A stretch of 64,000 nt of DNA from Candidatus Obscuribacterales bacterium (GTDB lineage: Bacteria; Cyanobacteriota; Vampirovibrionia; Obscuribacterales; Obscuribacteraceae), in contig JAKFVQ010000002.1 of the NCBI GenBank assembly GCA_021732085.1, positions 81,352-145,351 of the forward strand. Direction: 5' to 3'. This document shows positions 56,188-63,967 of the stretch, in pieces. Position 1 is the stretch's first letter, and each line of letters begins with the position of its first letter. The notes below the pieces were generated by a model. It did not search any database. It saw only the letters and a list, made by a program, of their open reading frames with translations, and was not told the origin of the DNA. A program made the position numbers and the translations under genes.

Positions 56188-57474
56188 ATGCTAAGACGCC
56201 ATCTAGCGCCTATCCTTTTGGAATGCCTTAAGAGCAGTCGCATAGTAAATTTAGTAGGCCCCCGTCAGACAGGTAAAAGCACGCTCGTGCAAACTCAGAT
56301 TCCGATCGCAGCATACATGACGATGGATACAGACCCAGTTCGTAGCGCTCTTCAGTCGGACGCCTATGGGCATCTCAGAGAAACGGCCAATCGCCATAGA
56401 AATTCAAGGCTTCCAATTGTTCTCGATGAGATTCAGAGAGTGCCAGAAGCCACCTTGGTTCTCAAAAGAATTGTCGACGAGGACAACCTAAAGGGACAAT
56501 TCTTACTTACAGGTTCAGCCGATGTTTTCACGTTGACAAATGCTAAAGATTCACTTGCAGGCAGAGTTCACACTTTGGTCCTCCGTCCTTTGAGTGCGGC
56601 TGAAATCTACGAAACTGGACCCTGTCGCTTATTAGATTTGGTTGAGACTGATCCGGAATCAGTAATGGCGAACCTACCACAATCGAAAACGTTTTCTAGA
56701 AGTGAAGCAATAGATTTGATCTTACGAGGAGGATTTCCAGAAATACGCACTCTTGATGATCGTCATCGCAATGGGCGTTATAACAGTTACATCGACAGCA
56801 TAATCATAAAGGACGTGCCGGTAGTGTCACCGGTTCGCAAGCCGGATTCGCTTCGGAGACTTGTTGACCAACTCGCAGTTCGTACTGCACAAGAACTGAA
56901 CATGTCGAATTTGTGCAATGCTGTGGGTGCCCGACAGGAAACGGTTTCGGCGTGGTTAGACACACTTGAGCGACTTTGTATGATCAACCGCTTGCCCTCT
57001 TGGGCATCTTCAGGCGTAAAAAAAGCAGTCCATTGGCCCAAAGTTCATTTCTTGGATACTGGATGTGCAGCTGCGCTACGAAATGAATCTCAACGAAATT
57101 TTGATCTCGATGCAGACCCGACCTCCCTAGGTCCACTTCTTGAAAGCTATATCCACCAAGAGATTGAAAAAAGTCTCGCCTTCACCAAGAGTATTTGGAC
57201 ACTTTCTCACTGGCGATCTGATCGAGCCGAGATCGATTTGATCGCAGAAGGTCCAGGACGCCGGCTGGCTTTAATCGAATCAAAAGCAAGCGCAACAATT
57301 ACTCAATCCGACTTCAAGTCAATTGACTGGTTTTTGACTAAGGGACCAGGGCAAAACTATGCTCCCAAATCAGTTGGGTTTGTTATCTACTTAGGCAAGG
57401 ATGTGTTGACGTTTGGTCCGGGCAGAATAGCGCTACCGTTGTCTACATTGTGGTCGTTCGCTTCCCAGCTTTGA
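56188..57474 (+). CDS. AAA ATPase with DUF4143 domain (AAA_14 family)
   Basis: A 428-residue protein. Walker A is VGPRQTGKST (about residues 24-33), Walker B is PIVLDEIQRVP (about 77-87), and LLTGSADVF provides sensor I. The C-terminal half is DUF4143: HFLDTGCAAALRN, then SYIHQEIEKSL and a restriction-like core AEIDLIAEG...LALIESKAS (Asp near 349, E-x-K near 365). Such proteins are widespread, often multicopy and frequently in accessory regions; their function is unsettled. ATG is preceded by ACGGAA. A 23-bp iterated motif covers the promoter region, and a decayed giant-protein tail begins at its stop codon, suggesting that the gene inserted into or recombined with that locus. All nucleotide-binding motifs look intact. 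Confidence 0.9.
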   Translation: MLRRHLAPILLECLKSSRIVNLVGPRQTGKSTLVQTQIPIAAYMTMDTDPVRSALQSDAYGHLRETANRHRNSRLPIVLDEIQRVPEATLVLKRIVDEDNLKGQFLLTGSADVFTLTNAKDSLAGRVHTLVLRPLSAAEIYETGPCRLLDLVETDPESVMANLPQSKTFSRSEAIDLILRGGFPEIRTLDDRHRNGRYNSYIDSIIIKDVPVVSPVRKPDSLRRLVDQLAVRTAQELNMSNLCNAVGARQETVSAWLDTLERLCMINRLPSWASSGVKKAVHWPKVHFLDTGCAAALRNESQRNFDLDADPTSLGPLLESYIHQEIEKSLAFTKSIWTLSHWRSDRAEIDLIAEGPGRRLALIESKASATITQSDFKSIDWFLTKGPGQNYAPKSVGFVIYLGKDVLTFGPGRIALPLSTLWSFASQL

Positions 57475-57632
57475 CAGTGTCCTTGTCGAGCTTGCGCGGC
57501 TAGCCGACGATCGCACTAGCACAGAAGATTCATTCAGATTTAGTGAACGCCTTCGAAAGAAACTTATTAAAAAAAACGGCGGTACTTGATTTAATCACTG
57601 TGAAGCACGGTCCATATTCCTTAGAACTCTAA
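57475..57632 (+). pseudogene. Remnant of a giant-protein C-terminal tail (KHGxY)
   Basis: Reading from the ATPase stop, one frame gives FDSVLVELARLADD ... FSERLRKKLIKK. The next frame gives TAVLDLITVKHGPYSLEL and a stop at 57632. The switch falls at an 8-A run (57569-57576); losing one A joins them. The joined tail parallels the ends of both giant proteins (VTAKHGAY, ATAKHGQY), so this is probably a broken tail of a third such gene. It may belong to the paralogue remnant at 53789-54957. Confidence 0.6.
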
Positions 57633-58172
57633 CTTCAAGGCTGGCGACCGCAAGCGCATCGATCGCTGGTTTGAGAGCCTTTTTCAGACCAGCGATCGAA
57701 CACGAAGCAAGCGCGGGCGATCCAAGGCGCAACGACACCAATTCATTTAAGGACCGTCTGACCAATTGCAAAACCGCCCAAGGTTAGTGATACTAAATGC
57801 AGTATCATTAACTTTTGAATACCAACAACCCAATTGCAAAGATCGAGGGAATACGTTGCGATGCTCCGATCTCCACGTGATTGTCCGGGGCTGAAATATC
57901 CATCACACGCCCGTCTCTCATCATTTCTTACTTGAAGTATGTTGCAAAGGATTGCAGACGCACCAATGATACGATACGCTACCATACAAACGTATGCCTC
58001 CGCCAAAATTTCGTGCTTTGGCGGAAAGTGCTGTGCTTGGCGTCAGGTCCAGGCCTGGTGGTCTGAAATCTCATGGGACTCGCAACTGCCATTGCCATCA
58101 TTGCCCGGAAATATAACGTACCAGAGAATGCGGCATTAATAATTTGCCGGACCATTAAAGGAGGCGATCTCT
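57633..58172. other. Intergenic gap upstream of rpn
   Basis: No convincing gene. Beyond the hairpin at 57660-57698 it holds a short stem GATACT/AGTATC near 57787-57804 and a CCAGGCCTGG palindrome near 58050. A minus-strand frame at 57743-58006 has no ribosome-binding site and no recognisable domain. Confidence 0.4.
57660..57698. repeat. Strong 11-bp hairpin
   Basis: CGATCGCTGGT (57660-57670) and ACCAGCGATCG (57688-57698) pair perfectly around a 17-nt loop. There is no T tract after either arm, so it is not a standard terminator. Confidence 0.5.
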
Positions 58173-59126
58173 ATGAATCTAGGAATCGATCCTAAAAACG
58201 ATTTTGCATTCAAATGGCTTTTTGGAAGAGAGCAAAATTTATCACTGTTAATCGATCTGCTCAATGCGATCCTCAAACCTCTGCCAGGCAAGGAGATCAT
58301 CTGGTTGGAACTTTTGAATCCATACAATGAGAGAGAAAGAGAAGACGATAAATTATCCATAGTCGATGTGAAAGCTCGTGATAAAAACGGTCGGCAGTTC
58401 GACGTCGAGATGCAAGTTCTCTCAGAGAAGGCCTTTAGCAAACGCATACTATATTACTGGGCTCGGCTGCATCAACAACAGATGGATTCCGGCGTTCAAT
58501 ATGAGCAGCTACAGCAGACGGTTTCCATTTGTTTTGTTGATTTCGTACTGTTTCCGAACGTCGACAGCTACCGTTTGCCTTTCGAGCTGAGAAACCATGA
58601 CCACAATATTGTCTTCAGCTCAGATATACTTATAATGATATTGGAGCTTCCAAAATTCAGGGTTCGTCCGGAGAGCATAAGCAATGAGTTAGAAGCTTGG
58701 CTCTATTTCCTTTGTAATGCAGAACAGCTCGATAGCCAGCATCTACCGCAAGCACTGGAGACACCAGAAATAAGGAAAGCATTTAAGGAGCTAATTGTGA
58801 TTAGTCAGGATGATCTAGCTAGAGAAAGGTATGAGGCAAGCCTTCGCCTCCAGCGTGACGAAGCCAGCCGCTTATATTCAGCCTTGCGACAAGGCCGCGA
58901 AGAAGGCCGCGAGCAAGGTCGCGAGGAAGGTCGCAAAGAGGTCCGCGAAGAAGCACGCGAAAAAGTTGCATCGATGATTCTTGTCTTTCTGCGACAAACT
59001 CTCGGCGATTTGAATGATGAGACAGCCGCTAGAGTGAATTCTTTAGAATTTGAACGCATGGAGCAGTTAATGACCGTAATTCATAGCATCAAATCGGAAG
59101 AACAACTGCACAATTGGCTGGCATAG
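58173..59126 (+). CDS. Rpn family recombination-promoting nuclease/putative transposase (PD-(D/E)XK)
   Basis: A 317-residue protein with AAAGGAGG 8 nt before its ATG. The N-terminal domain opens GIDPKNDFAFKWLFG and has the family's nuclease core: D65 in IVDVKARD, then E79-x-Q81 in FDVEMQV, the usual ExQ variant. Residues 241-264 are four-residue GREE/GREQ/GRKE/VREE units in a charged helix, followed by a small C-terminal domain (MILVFLRQTLGDL...HNWLA). Work on E. coli Rpn proteins, as I recall it, found them to be toxic DNases used in phage defence and inhibited by their separately translated C-terminal part. An internal AAGGAG-N6-GTG at 58785-58799 fits this. A second copy of the C-terminal part lies immediately downstream. 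Confidence 0.92.
   Translation: MNLGIDPKNDFAFKWLFGREQNLSLLIDLLNAILKPLPGKEIIWLELLNPYNEREREDDKLSIVDVKARDKNGRQFDVEMQVLSEKAFSKRILYYWARLHQQQMDSGVQYEQLQQTVSICFVDFVLFPNVDSYRLPFELRNHDHNIVFSSDILIMILELPKFRVRPESISNELEAWLYFLCNAEQLDSQHLPQALETPEIRKAFKELIVISQDDLARERYEASLRLQRDEASRLYSALRQGREEGREQGREEGRKEVREEAREKVASMILVFLRQTLGDLNDETAARVNSLEFERMEQLMTVIHSIKSEEQLHNWLA
58785..58799 (+). promoter_or_regulatory. Internal ribosome-binding site and GTG start inside rpn
   Basis: AAGGAG (58785-58790), six bases, then in-frame GTG (58797-58799). Spacing and sequence are as good as at normal starts. The arrangement is kept exactly in the downstream duplicate at 59232-59246. Confidence 0.65.
58797..59126 (+). CDS. Nested C-terminal Rpn product (RpnS-like antitoxin candidate)
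   Basis: Translation from the internal GTG in the rpn frame would give a 109-residue protein: a helical segment SQDDLARERYEASLRLQRDEAS, six four-residue GREE-type units, and the small C-terminal domain. In the E. coli Rpn system, as I recall it, the equivalent short product binds and neutralises the full-length nuclease through a helix containing variable four-residue repeats. The evidence here is the strong, duplicated ribosome-binding site and that parallel. Expression is not demonstrated, and the segment could simply be part of the long protein. Confidence 0.6.
   Translation: MISQDDLARERYEASLRLQRDEASRLYSALRQGREEGREQGREEGRKEVREEAREKVASMILVFLRQTLGDLNDETAARVNSLEFERMEQLMTVIHSIKSEEQLHNWLA
58893..58964 (+). 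repeat. 12-bp coding microsatellite in rpn (six units)
   Basis: Twenty-four codons made of six GREE/GREQ/GRKE/VREE/AREK units encode an alternating-charge helix. The 12-bp unit can expand or contract without changing frame. Confidence 0.85.
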
Positions 59127-59140
59127 GCAATGGGAGGAGA

Positions 59141-59243
59141 GCTTTGCTCTATTTCCTTGCAATGCAGAACAGTTCGAAAGCGCCAGCATCTACCGCACGC
59201 ACTCGAAACACCAGAGATTAGAAAAGCACTTAAGGAGCTGCTT
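59141..59243 (+). pseudogene. Frame-broken upstream part of the duplicated rpn 3' segment
   Basis: This DNA aligns with rpn from about 58699 (CTCTATTTCCTT, AATGCAGAACAG, CAGCATCTACCG) but carries a 1-nt loss and a 2-nt gain before 59188. The rpn frame is therefore lost until ALETPEIRKA. It carries only the leader and ribosome-binding site of the intact frame that follows. Confidence 0.75.
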
Positions 59244-59246
59244 GTG
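59232..59246 (+). promoter_or_regulatory. Ribosome-binding site and GTG start of the detached Rpn C-terminal gene
   Basis: AAGGAG (59232-59237), six bases, then GTG (59244-59246): the same signal and spacing as inside rpn, although surrounding bases differ (CTGCTT here, CTAATT there). Confidence 0.65.
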
Positions 59247-59654
59247 GTTAGCCAGGATGATCTAGCGAGAGAAAGGTATGAGGCAAGCCTTCGCCTCCAG
59301 CGTGACGAAGCCAGCCGCTTATATTCAGCCTTGCGACAAGGCCGCGAAGAAGGCCGCGAGCAAGGTCGCAAGGAAGGTCGCGAAGAAGGCCGCGAGCAAG
59401 GTCGCAAGGAAGGTCGCGAGGAAGGTCGCGAAGAAGGCCGCAAAGAGGTCCGCGAAGAAGCACGCAAAGTACGCGAAGAAGCACGCGAAAAAGTTGCATC
59501 GATGATTCTTGTCTTTCTGCGACAAACTCTCGGCGATTTGAATGATGAGACAGCCACTAAAGTGAATTCCTTAGAATTTGAACGCCTGGAGCAGCTAGTC
59601 AGCGTAATCCATAGCATCAAATCGCAAGATGAACTGCACAGTTGGCTGGCATAG
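59244..59654 (+). CDS. Detached Rpn C-terminal domain protein with expanded repeat (antitoxin-like candidate)
   Basis: From the GTG this frame gives 136 residues, nearly identical to the last 109 of Rpn except for the repeat. The charged helix is 51 residues here against 24 in rpn (GREE, GREQ, GRKE, VREE units and a short ARK interruption). The nuclease domain is absent, and the copy is frameshifted upstream of this GTG but fully open after it, which argues for retention of the short product rather than random decay. A longer frame from 59130 is open but its first 20 residues are frameshifted sequence. Likely role: inhibitor of the adjacent Rpn, of an Rpn variant with longer repeats, or of an incoming Rpn. 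A recent dead duplicate remains possible. Confidence 0.65.
   Translation: MVSQDDLARERYEASLRLQRDEASRLYSALRQGREEGREQGRKEGREEGREQGRKEGREEGREEGRKEVREEARKVREEAREKVASMILVFLRQTLGDLNDETATKVNSLEFERLEQLVSVIHSIKSQDELHSWLA
59340..59492 (+). repeat. Expanded 12-bp coding microsatellite (about 12-13 units)
   Basis: Fifty-one codons of the same GREE-type units as at 58893-58964, partly organised as a repeated GREE-GREQ-GRKE triplet, which suggests expansion in 36-bp blocks. Confidence 0.85.
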
Positions 59655-59780
59655 ACAAGAATTCCATTGTCTTATCCTGCTTAGTTAAACCGCCTTTAGA
59701 TACGCGACACCCCCACGGCTCGATATGCCTGAGTGGTAAAATTGAACGCCCAATCCGATGCGGCATAGCTGCTTAATTCA

Positions 59781-62700
59781 GTGCAAAGCTTTCTTTTCCA
59801 ATTTGATACCTCATTAGTTGCAGAAGCTGAACTCGATTACATGAAGGGCTCAGTACTTCGACCGCTAGCCTGGGAGCAAGAGCGAATTCTAACAGGACGG
59901 GTGCGCTCAACGAGCAAACTTCACACCTGTAAACTTGTCTTCAATGCAGATAGAACGATGCTTCTCTCTGCATCGTGCGGTTGTACTCTGCCAAACAATC
60001 GTCCGCCGTCGCTAACCAATCCGTGCAAACATCTTGTAGCAGTAATTTTTGCATATGAGCGGAATCCAACGGAGAAGGTTGCTACGCCGGTGCTCGATGA
60101 TCGCCGCCGAATAATGGTCAAGAAGGCGCCGCCACCAAATACGGTGAAGAAGCTGAGCAAGCTAGACAAAGAAAAATTATTTGCAAGTGCAAAGAAACCC
60201 CAGGCGCAAAACAAGAGAGTAGTCAAAGACAACGAGATACTGTATTTAGAGCCAAAGCTCAAAGACTCTCTTAAGGATGTAGCTTTGGCTTATGAAGAGA
60301 GAAATGCACTAGAGCCGTCAACAATCCCCGAATTAGCCTATGTCATTTGCACTACTGAACCTGGCTTCATGCCAGAGTTGAAAATCTATAACACGAAAGA
60401 CGAAAAGAACACCTTAATTCCGCCAAAATCGCCATTATGGGCAAAGGCATCAGTCCAGCAAAGGCAAATCAATGCACTCAGAAAAATTGTACAGCCGGCT
60501 GCCGGTCGCAAGTTGAATTATCTGGAATCTCGCTTTTATGGTTCACAGTGGAAACTCTTGCTTAAAGCCTGTCTTTCGACCGGAAAATGCTATTTCGAGT
60601 CTCTAGAAAGTCCAGCAGTTCGCTATGGACCTCTGGCAAGACAAGCCTTCCTAGGCTTGCGTAATCCCCCGAGACCTGGACAATTGCGCCAATTCATCAT
60701 TACAGAACAGCACGCTGAATTATGTTGCTGGGGACTTCCTTACTATTTAGATAAAACAAGAAACTGCGCAGGAGAGGTCCCAATATGGGAATGGGAGCGG
60801 TGGTACTCCTCTTTTTGGAGCCAGTTTACCCCTCCTCAAGATCAGTGGCGGATTATAGCTGGGCTCCTGGCTGGTCATCAAGATACAAACCGCATAGAAC
60901 AATATTTTCCAGAAATATTCAGAAGCTTGGTTGAAAGCCAAATGCTGATGAATTGTCTGGGAATTCCCAATTTGTGCTACACCCTCGGAGTTGGACCGAA
61001 TGCAGAGATTCCAGAGCTAAGAGCTTGGAGTCAACAGCAAAGTTTAAAGGGCTCTATTAGTCTTGTCCCAATAGGATGGGATCGGGTTAAGACCGATGGA
61101 AGTGCGCATCAACAATACATCGCATTCTCGTATGAGAAGCTTCTGGAACATACGACCGCCAAAGATATTGCCGATGCGACTGTGAGTTATAACAGCTGGC
61201 TCGAATTCATTCGCCATGTTGTAGGAAGCAAGAAATGCTATTGGCTCAACAAGGAAGGCTGCACATCAATAACCATGGGACCTTCACTCAACGCGGTGAG
61301 AGATTGGGCGAATGTAAAGGATAGTGACCAACGCAAATTCATTCTCTATGCTGGAACGATCGAGACCCAAAGGCAGGCCCCTTGTGTGCTTAGTTGGTTC
61401 CTTCCCATGTATGCGAACGTAAAAACACGGCAACTTGGTTTAGTTCAAGGTTTACCACTAGGGCAGCCGCTACGTGCCCTTCGGAATTTAGAATCAGTCC
61501 CTTCAGGAAAAGCTACTGCCGTGAGCAATTGCATACGCTCACTAAAATTGGAAAACATCCTCGGATTGCCGGATTCTAAAGTCGAGTGGATCGAAACACA
61601 ACCACGAACATCCCTGGCTGTGGAAGGTGAGCATCCGCGACGAACAACATTTCTTCAATTCGAAGCGCCGCCTGAAACTTGTTTCGAACAAGATGGTATC
61701 ACTTTTATAAAAACGACTGACCGAGCTTGGGTCACAAACTGCGCCGAAAGAATAAAAGCAATCGGCTTTGAACTGGTGGAGGACCATGAGAAGCCATTGC
61801 AATACAAACTCATAGCAAAGGATGATTCGTCGTGGAAAGACCTGCATAAAGAAATCCGGCATCTGCGAAAAGATGGATTCTCTATCTCAAGAATAAGCGA
61901 GCAAAAGTTAGCACCTATTGAAATAAACGACAGCGATTTTCTTTTCCATACAAAAGATTCAAGCGATGGCTGGTTTTCAATGTCGCTGGCAATCAAGGTT
62001 CAAGGTAATGAAGTCAACCTGCTGCCAATCCTGCTCTCTGCAATTAACAGTTTGCCTGAGATGAATGAAGCCGCAATCAATTCGCTAAACGATAAGGGTA
62101 GCTTCATCGCGGCGCTAAGCAGTGGGAGCCTGATCTCAATTCCGTTCGAAAGAATGAAATTTATCCTGATGTCCCTGCACGAACTTCTTTCACAGGTCAA
62201 TTCGACCGACGCCAGAATCAAGCTGCCGGCTGCACATGCTCTCTCTTTGCTAGACAATGAAGGTTTTTCAAGTAGCACTAAAGTGCTCAGTGAAGGCATA
62301 ACACAATTGGTTGAACAATCCCAACGATTACTGGAGAAAAAACCGCTTGAGGCTTCGGCAAATTTCAAGGCAGAATTGCGGGATTATCAAAAGGTTGGAC
62401 TTGGTTGGCTGGAGCAAATCTCCAAGTTAAGGGCTGGCGGCATTTTGGCAGATGAGATGGGGCTAGGCAAAACTGTCCAGGTTATTGCCAAACTTGCACT
62501 GGACAAATCGACGAGCTGTGATATTAATCCAGTTCTGGTAGTTTGCCCCGCAAGTCTCATTGGCAATTGGATCAACGAGATCGCCAATTTCGCTCCTGAG
62601 TTGAGAGTAATGCAATATACAGGGGCGGGCAGAGCAAAGCTCCAGGACTTCTTCAAATTCAGCGATGTAGTCCTAACTACGTACCAGCTCTTACTGCGTG

Positions 62701-63791
62701 ATCAGTCCGCTTTGACCGGATTATGGTGGCACGGTGTCTTTTTGGACGAAGCACACACGATCAAAAACTCCGCGGCTGCAATCACCACTGCTGCGAAAGA
62801 GCTAGTAGCCGATTACCGAATATGTTTGACTGGAACACCAATAGAAAATCACCTGGGTGAACTCTGGTCATTGTTCGATTTCCTTATGCCGAACATGCTT
62901 GGGAGCAGAGAAAGGTTTCGAAAATTCATCCAAAAGCCAGCGGAAGACGGTGATTCCATGGCGCCGGTGATGCTCCGAAAGCTTGTATCACCATTCGTTT
63001 TGCGACGATTGAAAGAAGATGTGCTGAACGATCTGCCTGCAAAAATAGAAAGTATTATCAGAGTTCAATTGACTGAACGACAGCTGGACCTGTATGAGGC
63101 GATAAGACTGCTCGCTGCTGAAGAGATCAAAGCAGAAATTGCAAATAAGAGTTTTTCACCCCGCAGTCCAAAAACAGTGGAGATTCTAACCAGACTGAGA
63201 CAGGTTTGTTTGCATCCAAGCCTATGTAAAATAGCAGAAGCAAAAGATGTGAAAGACAGTGCGAAGTTTCAAGCACTGTTTGAGCGCTTGTCGTTACTGC
63301 TAGAAGGCAAACGTAAGGTATTGATTTTCAGCCAATTCGTGGAAATGCTGGAACTAATCGGCGAGGAATTGAAACAGCATTCTATTCCCTATCTCAAATT
63401 GATCGGGGACATACCTCTAGATGATCGTACGCGGATCGTGCAGGAATTTCAGGAAACAGAAGTCCAAGTTTTCCTGATTAGCTTGCTGGCTGGTGGACAT
63501 GGGCTGAATTTGACCCAGGCAGATACCGTCATCATTTACGATCCGTGGTGGAATCCAGCCAAGGAGGCGCAAGCAATAGATCGAGCTCATAGAATCGGAC
63601 AGGAGAAGCCTGTTTTGGTACTTAGAATGATCGCCGCAGGCACATTAGAAGAAAAAATGATGGAGCTGAAGTCGAGAAAACTAGCGATCTCCAAGCTCAT
63701 TTATGAAAGTGATGATGCCCTGCTGAACGATCTAACCGAAGACGATATTCAATCATTATTGGGTCCAGTCACTGCTACCCTAGCCACTTAG
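59781..63791 (+). CDS. SWIM zinc-finger SNF2-family helicase/ATPase
   Basis: A 1,336-residue protein. Residues 66-84 form a SWIM finger, C66-x-C68-x13-C82-x-H84. A long middle region (about 100-840) has no motif I can name. The SNF2 ATPase follows: motif I ADEMGLGKT (about 890), VVCPASLIGNW, motif II LDEAH (about 989), and LTGTPIENHLGELWSLFDFLMP. The helicase C lobe has LIFSQFVEMLE (about 1,182), LLAGGHGLNLTQADTVI and QAIDRAHRIGQ (about 1,264). All catalytic motifs are intact. Such proteins translocate on double-stranded DNA and remodel protein-DNA complexes; many occur in housekeeping roles, others in defence loci. The start codon is GTG without a good Shine-Dalgarno site, so the N-terminus may shift by a few residues. 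It lies 126 nt after the detached Rpn C-terminal gene in the same direction. Confidence 0.93.
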   Translation: MQSFLFQFDTSLVAEAELDYMKGSVLRPLAWEQERILTGRVRSTSKLHTCKLVFNADRTMLLSASCGCTLPNNRPPSLTNPCKHLVAVIFAYERNPTEKVATPVLDDRRRIMVKKAPPPNTVKKLSKLDKEKLFASAKKPQAQNKRVVKDNEILYLEPKLKDSLKDVALAYEERNALEPSTIPELAYVICTTEPGFMPELKIYNTKDEKNTLIPPKSPLWAKASVQQRQINALRKIVQPAAGRKLNYLESRFYGSQWKLLLKACLSTGKCYFESLESPAVRYGPLARQAFLGLRNPPRPGQLRQFIITEQHAELCCWGLPYYLDKTRNCAGEVPIWEWERWYSSFWSQFTPPQDQWRIIAGLLAGHQDTNRIEQYFPEIFRSLVESQMLMNCLGIPNLCYTLGVGPNAEIPELRAWSQQQSLKGSISLVPIGWDRVKTDGSAHQQYIAFSYEKLLEHTTAKDIADATVSYNSWLEFIRHVVGSKKCYWLNKEGCTSITMGPSLNAVRDWANVKDSDQRKFILYAGTIETQRQAPCVLSWFLPMYANVKTRQLGLVQGLPLGQPLRALRNLESVPSGKATAVSNCIRSLKLENILGLPDSKVEWIETQPRTSLAVEGEHPRRTTFLQFEAPPETCFEQDGITFIKTTDRAWVTNCAERIKAIGFELVEDHEKPLQYKLIAKDDSSWKDLHKEIRHLRKDGFSISRISEQKLAPIEINDSDFLFHTKDSSDGWFSMSLAIKVQGNEVNLLPILLSAINSLPEMNEAAINSLNDKGSFIAALSSGSLISIPFERMKFILMSLHELLSQVNSTDARIKLPAAHALSLLDNEGFSSSTKVLSEGITQLVEQSQRLLEKKPLEASANFKAELRDYQKVGLGWLEQISKLRAGGILADEMGLGKTVQVIAKLALDKSTSCDINPVLVVCPASLIGNWINEIANFAPELRVMQYTGAGRAKLQDFFKFSDVVLTTYQLLLRDQSALTGLWWHGVFLDEAHTIKNSAAAITTAAKELVADYRICLTGTPIENHLGELWSLFDFLMPNMLGSRERFRKFIQKPAEDGDSMAPVMLRKLVSPFVLRRLKEDVLNDLPAKIESIIRVQLTERQLDLYEAIRLLAAEEIKAEIANKSFSPRSPKTVEILTRLRQVCLHPSLCKIAEAKDVKDSAKFQALFERLSLLLEGKRKVLIFSQFVEMLELIGEELKQHSIPYLKLIGDIPLDDRTRIVQEFQETEVQVFLISLLAGGHGLNLTQADTVIIYDPWWNPAKEAQAIDRAHRIGQEKPVLVLRMIAAGTLEEKMMELKSRKLAISKLIYESDDALLNDLTEDDIQSLLGPVTATLAT

Positions 63792-63967
63792 AGTCCTTCT
63801 ATCCACAGAGGGGATTGCGTCTAAGATAGTATACGCTAAAGCATTTTGCGTCCATTATGTTAAATGTAAGAGGTGTCTGGCGTCAAGGGTTTTTGCCTCT
63901 GGCGACAGTTTAAATTTGCCGCTTTGGTACACCTGTAGTTCAGATTGCGGCTAAAGAAAATATTTGA

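Noticed and set aside
58173..59126. Intact transposable element because of the transposase-like family name
   Set aside because: No terminal inverted repeats or target duplication were seen around the gene; Rpn nucleases are not ordinary transposases.
59278..59505. Lys/Ala-rich frame (KKAASKVARK repeats) over the expanded Rpn repeat
   Set aside because: Out-of-frame reading of the GREE repeat; histone-like appearance is a by-product of the 12-bp unit.
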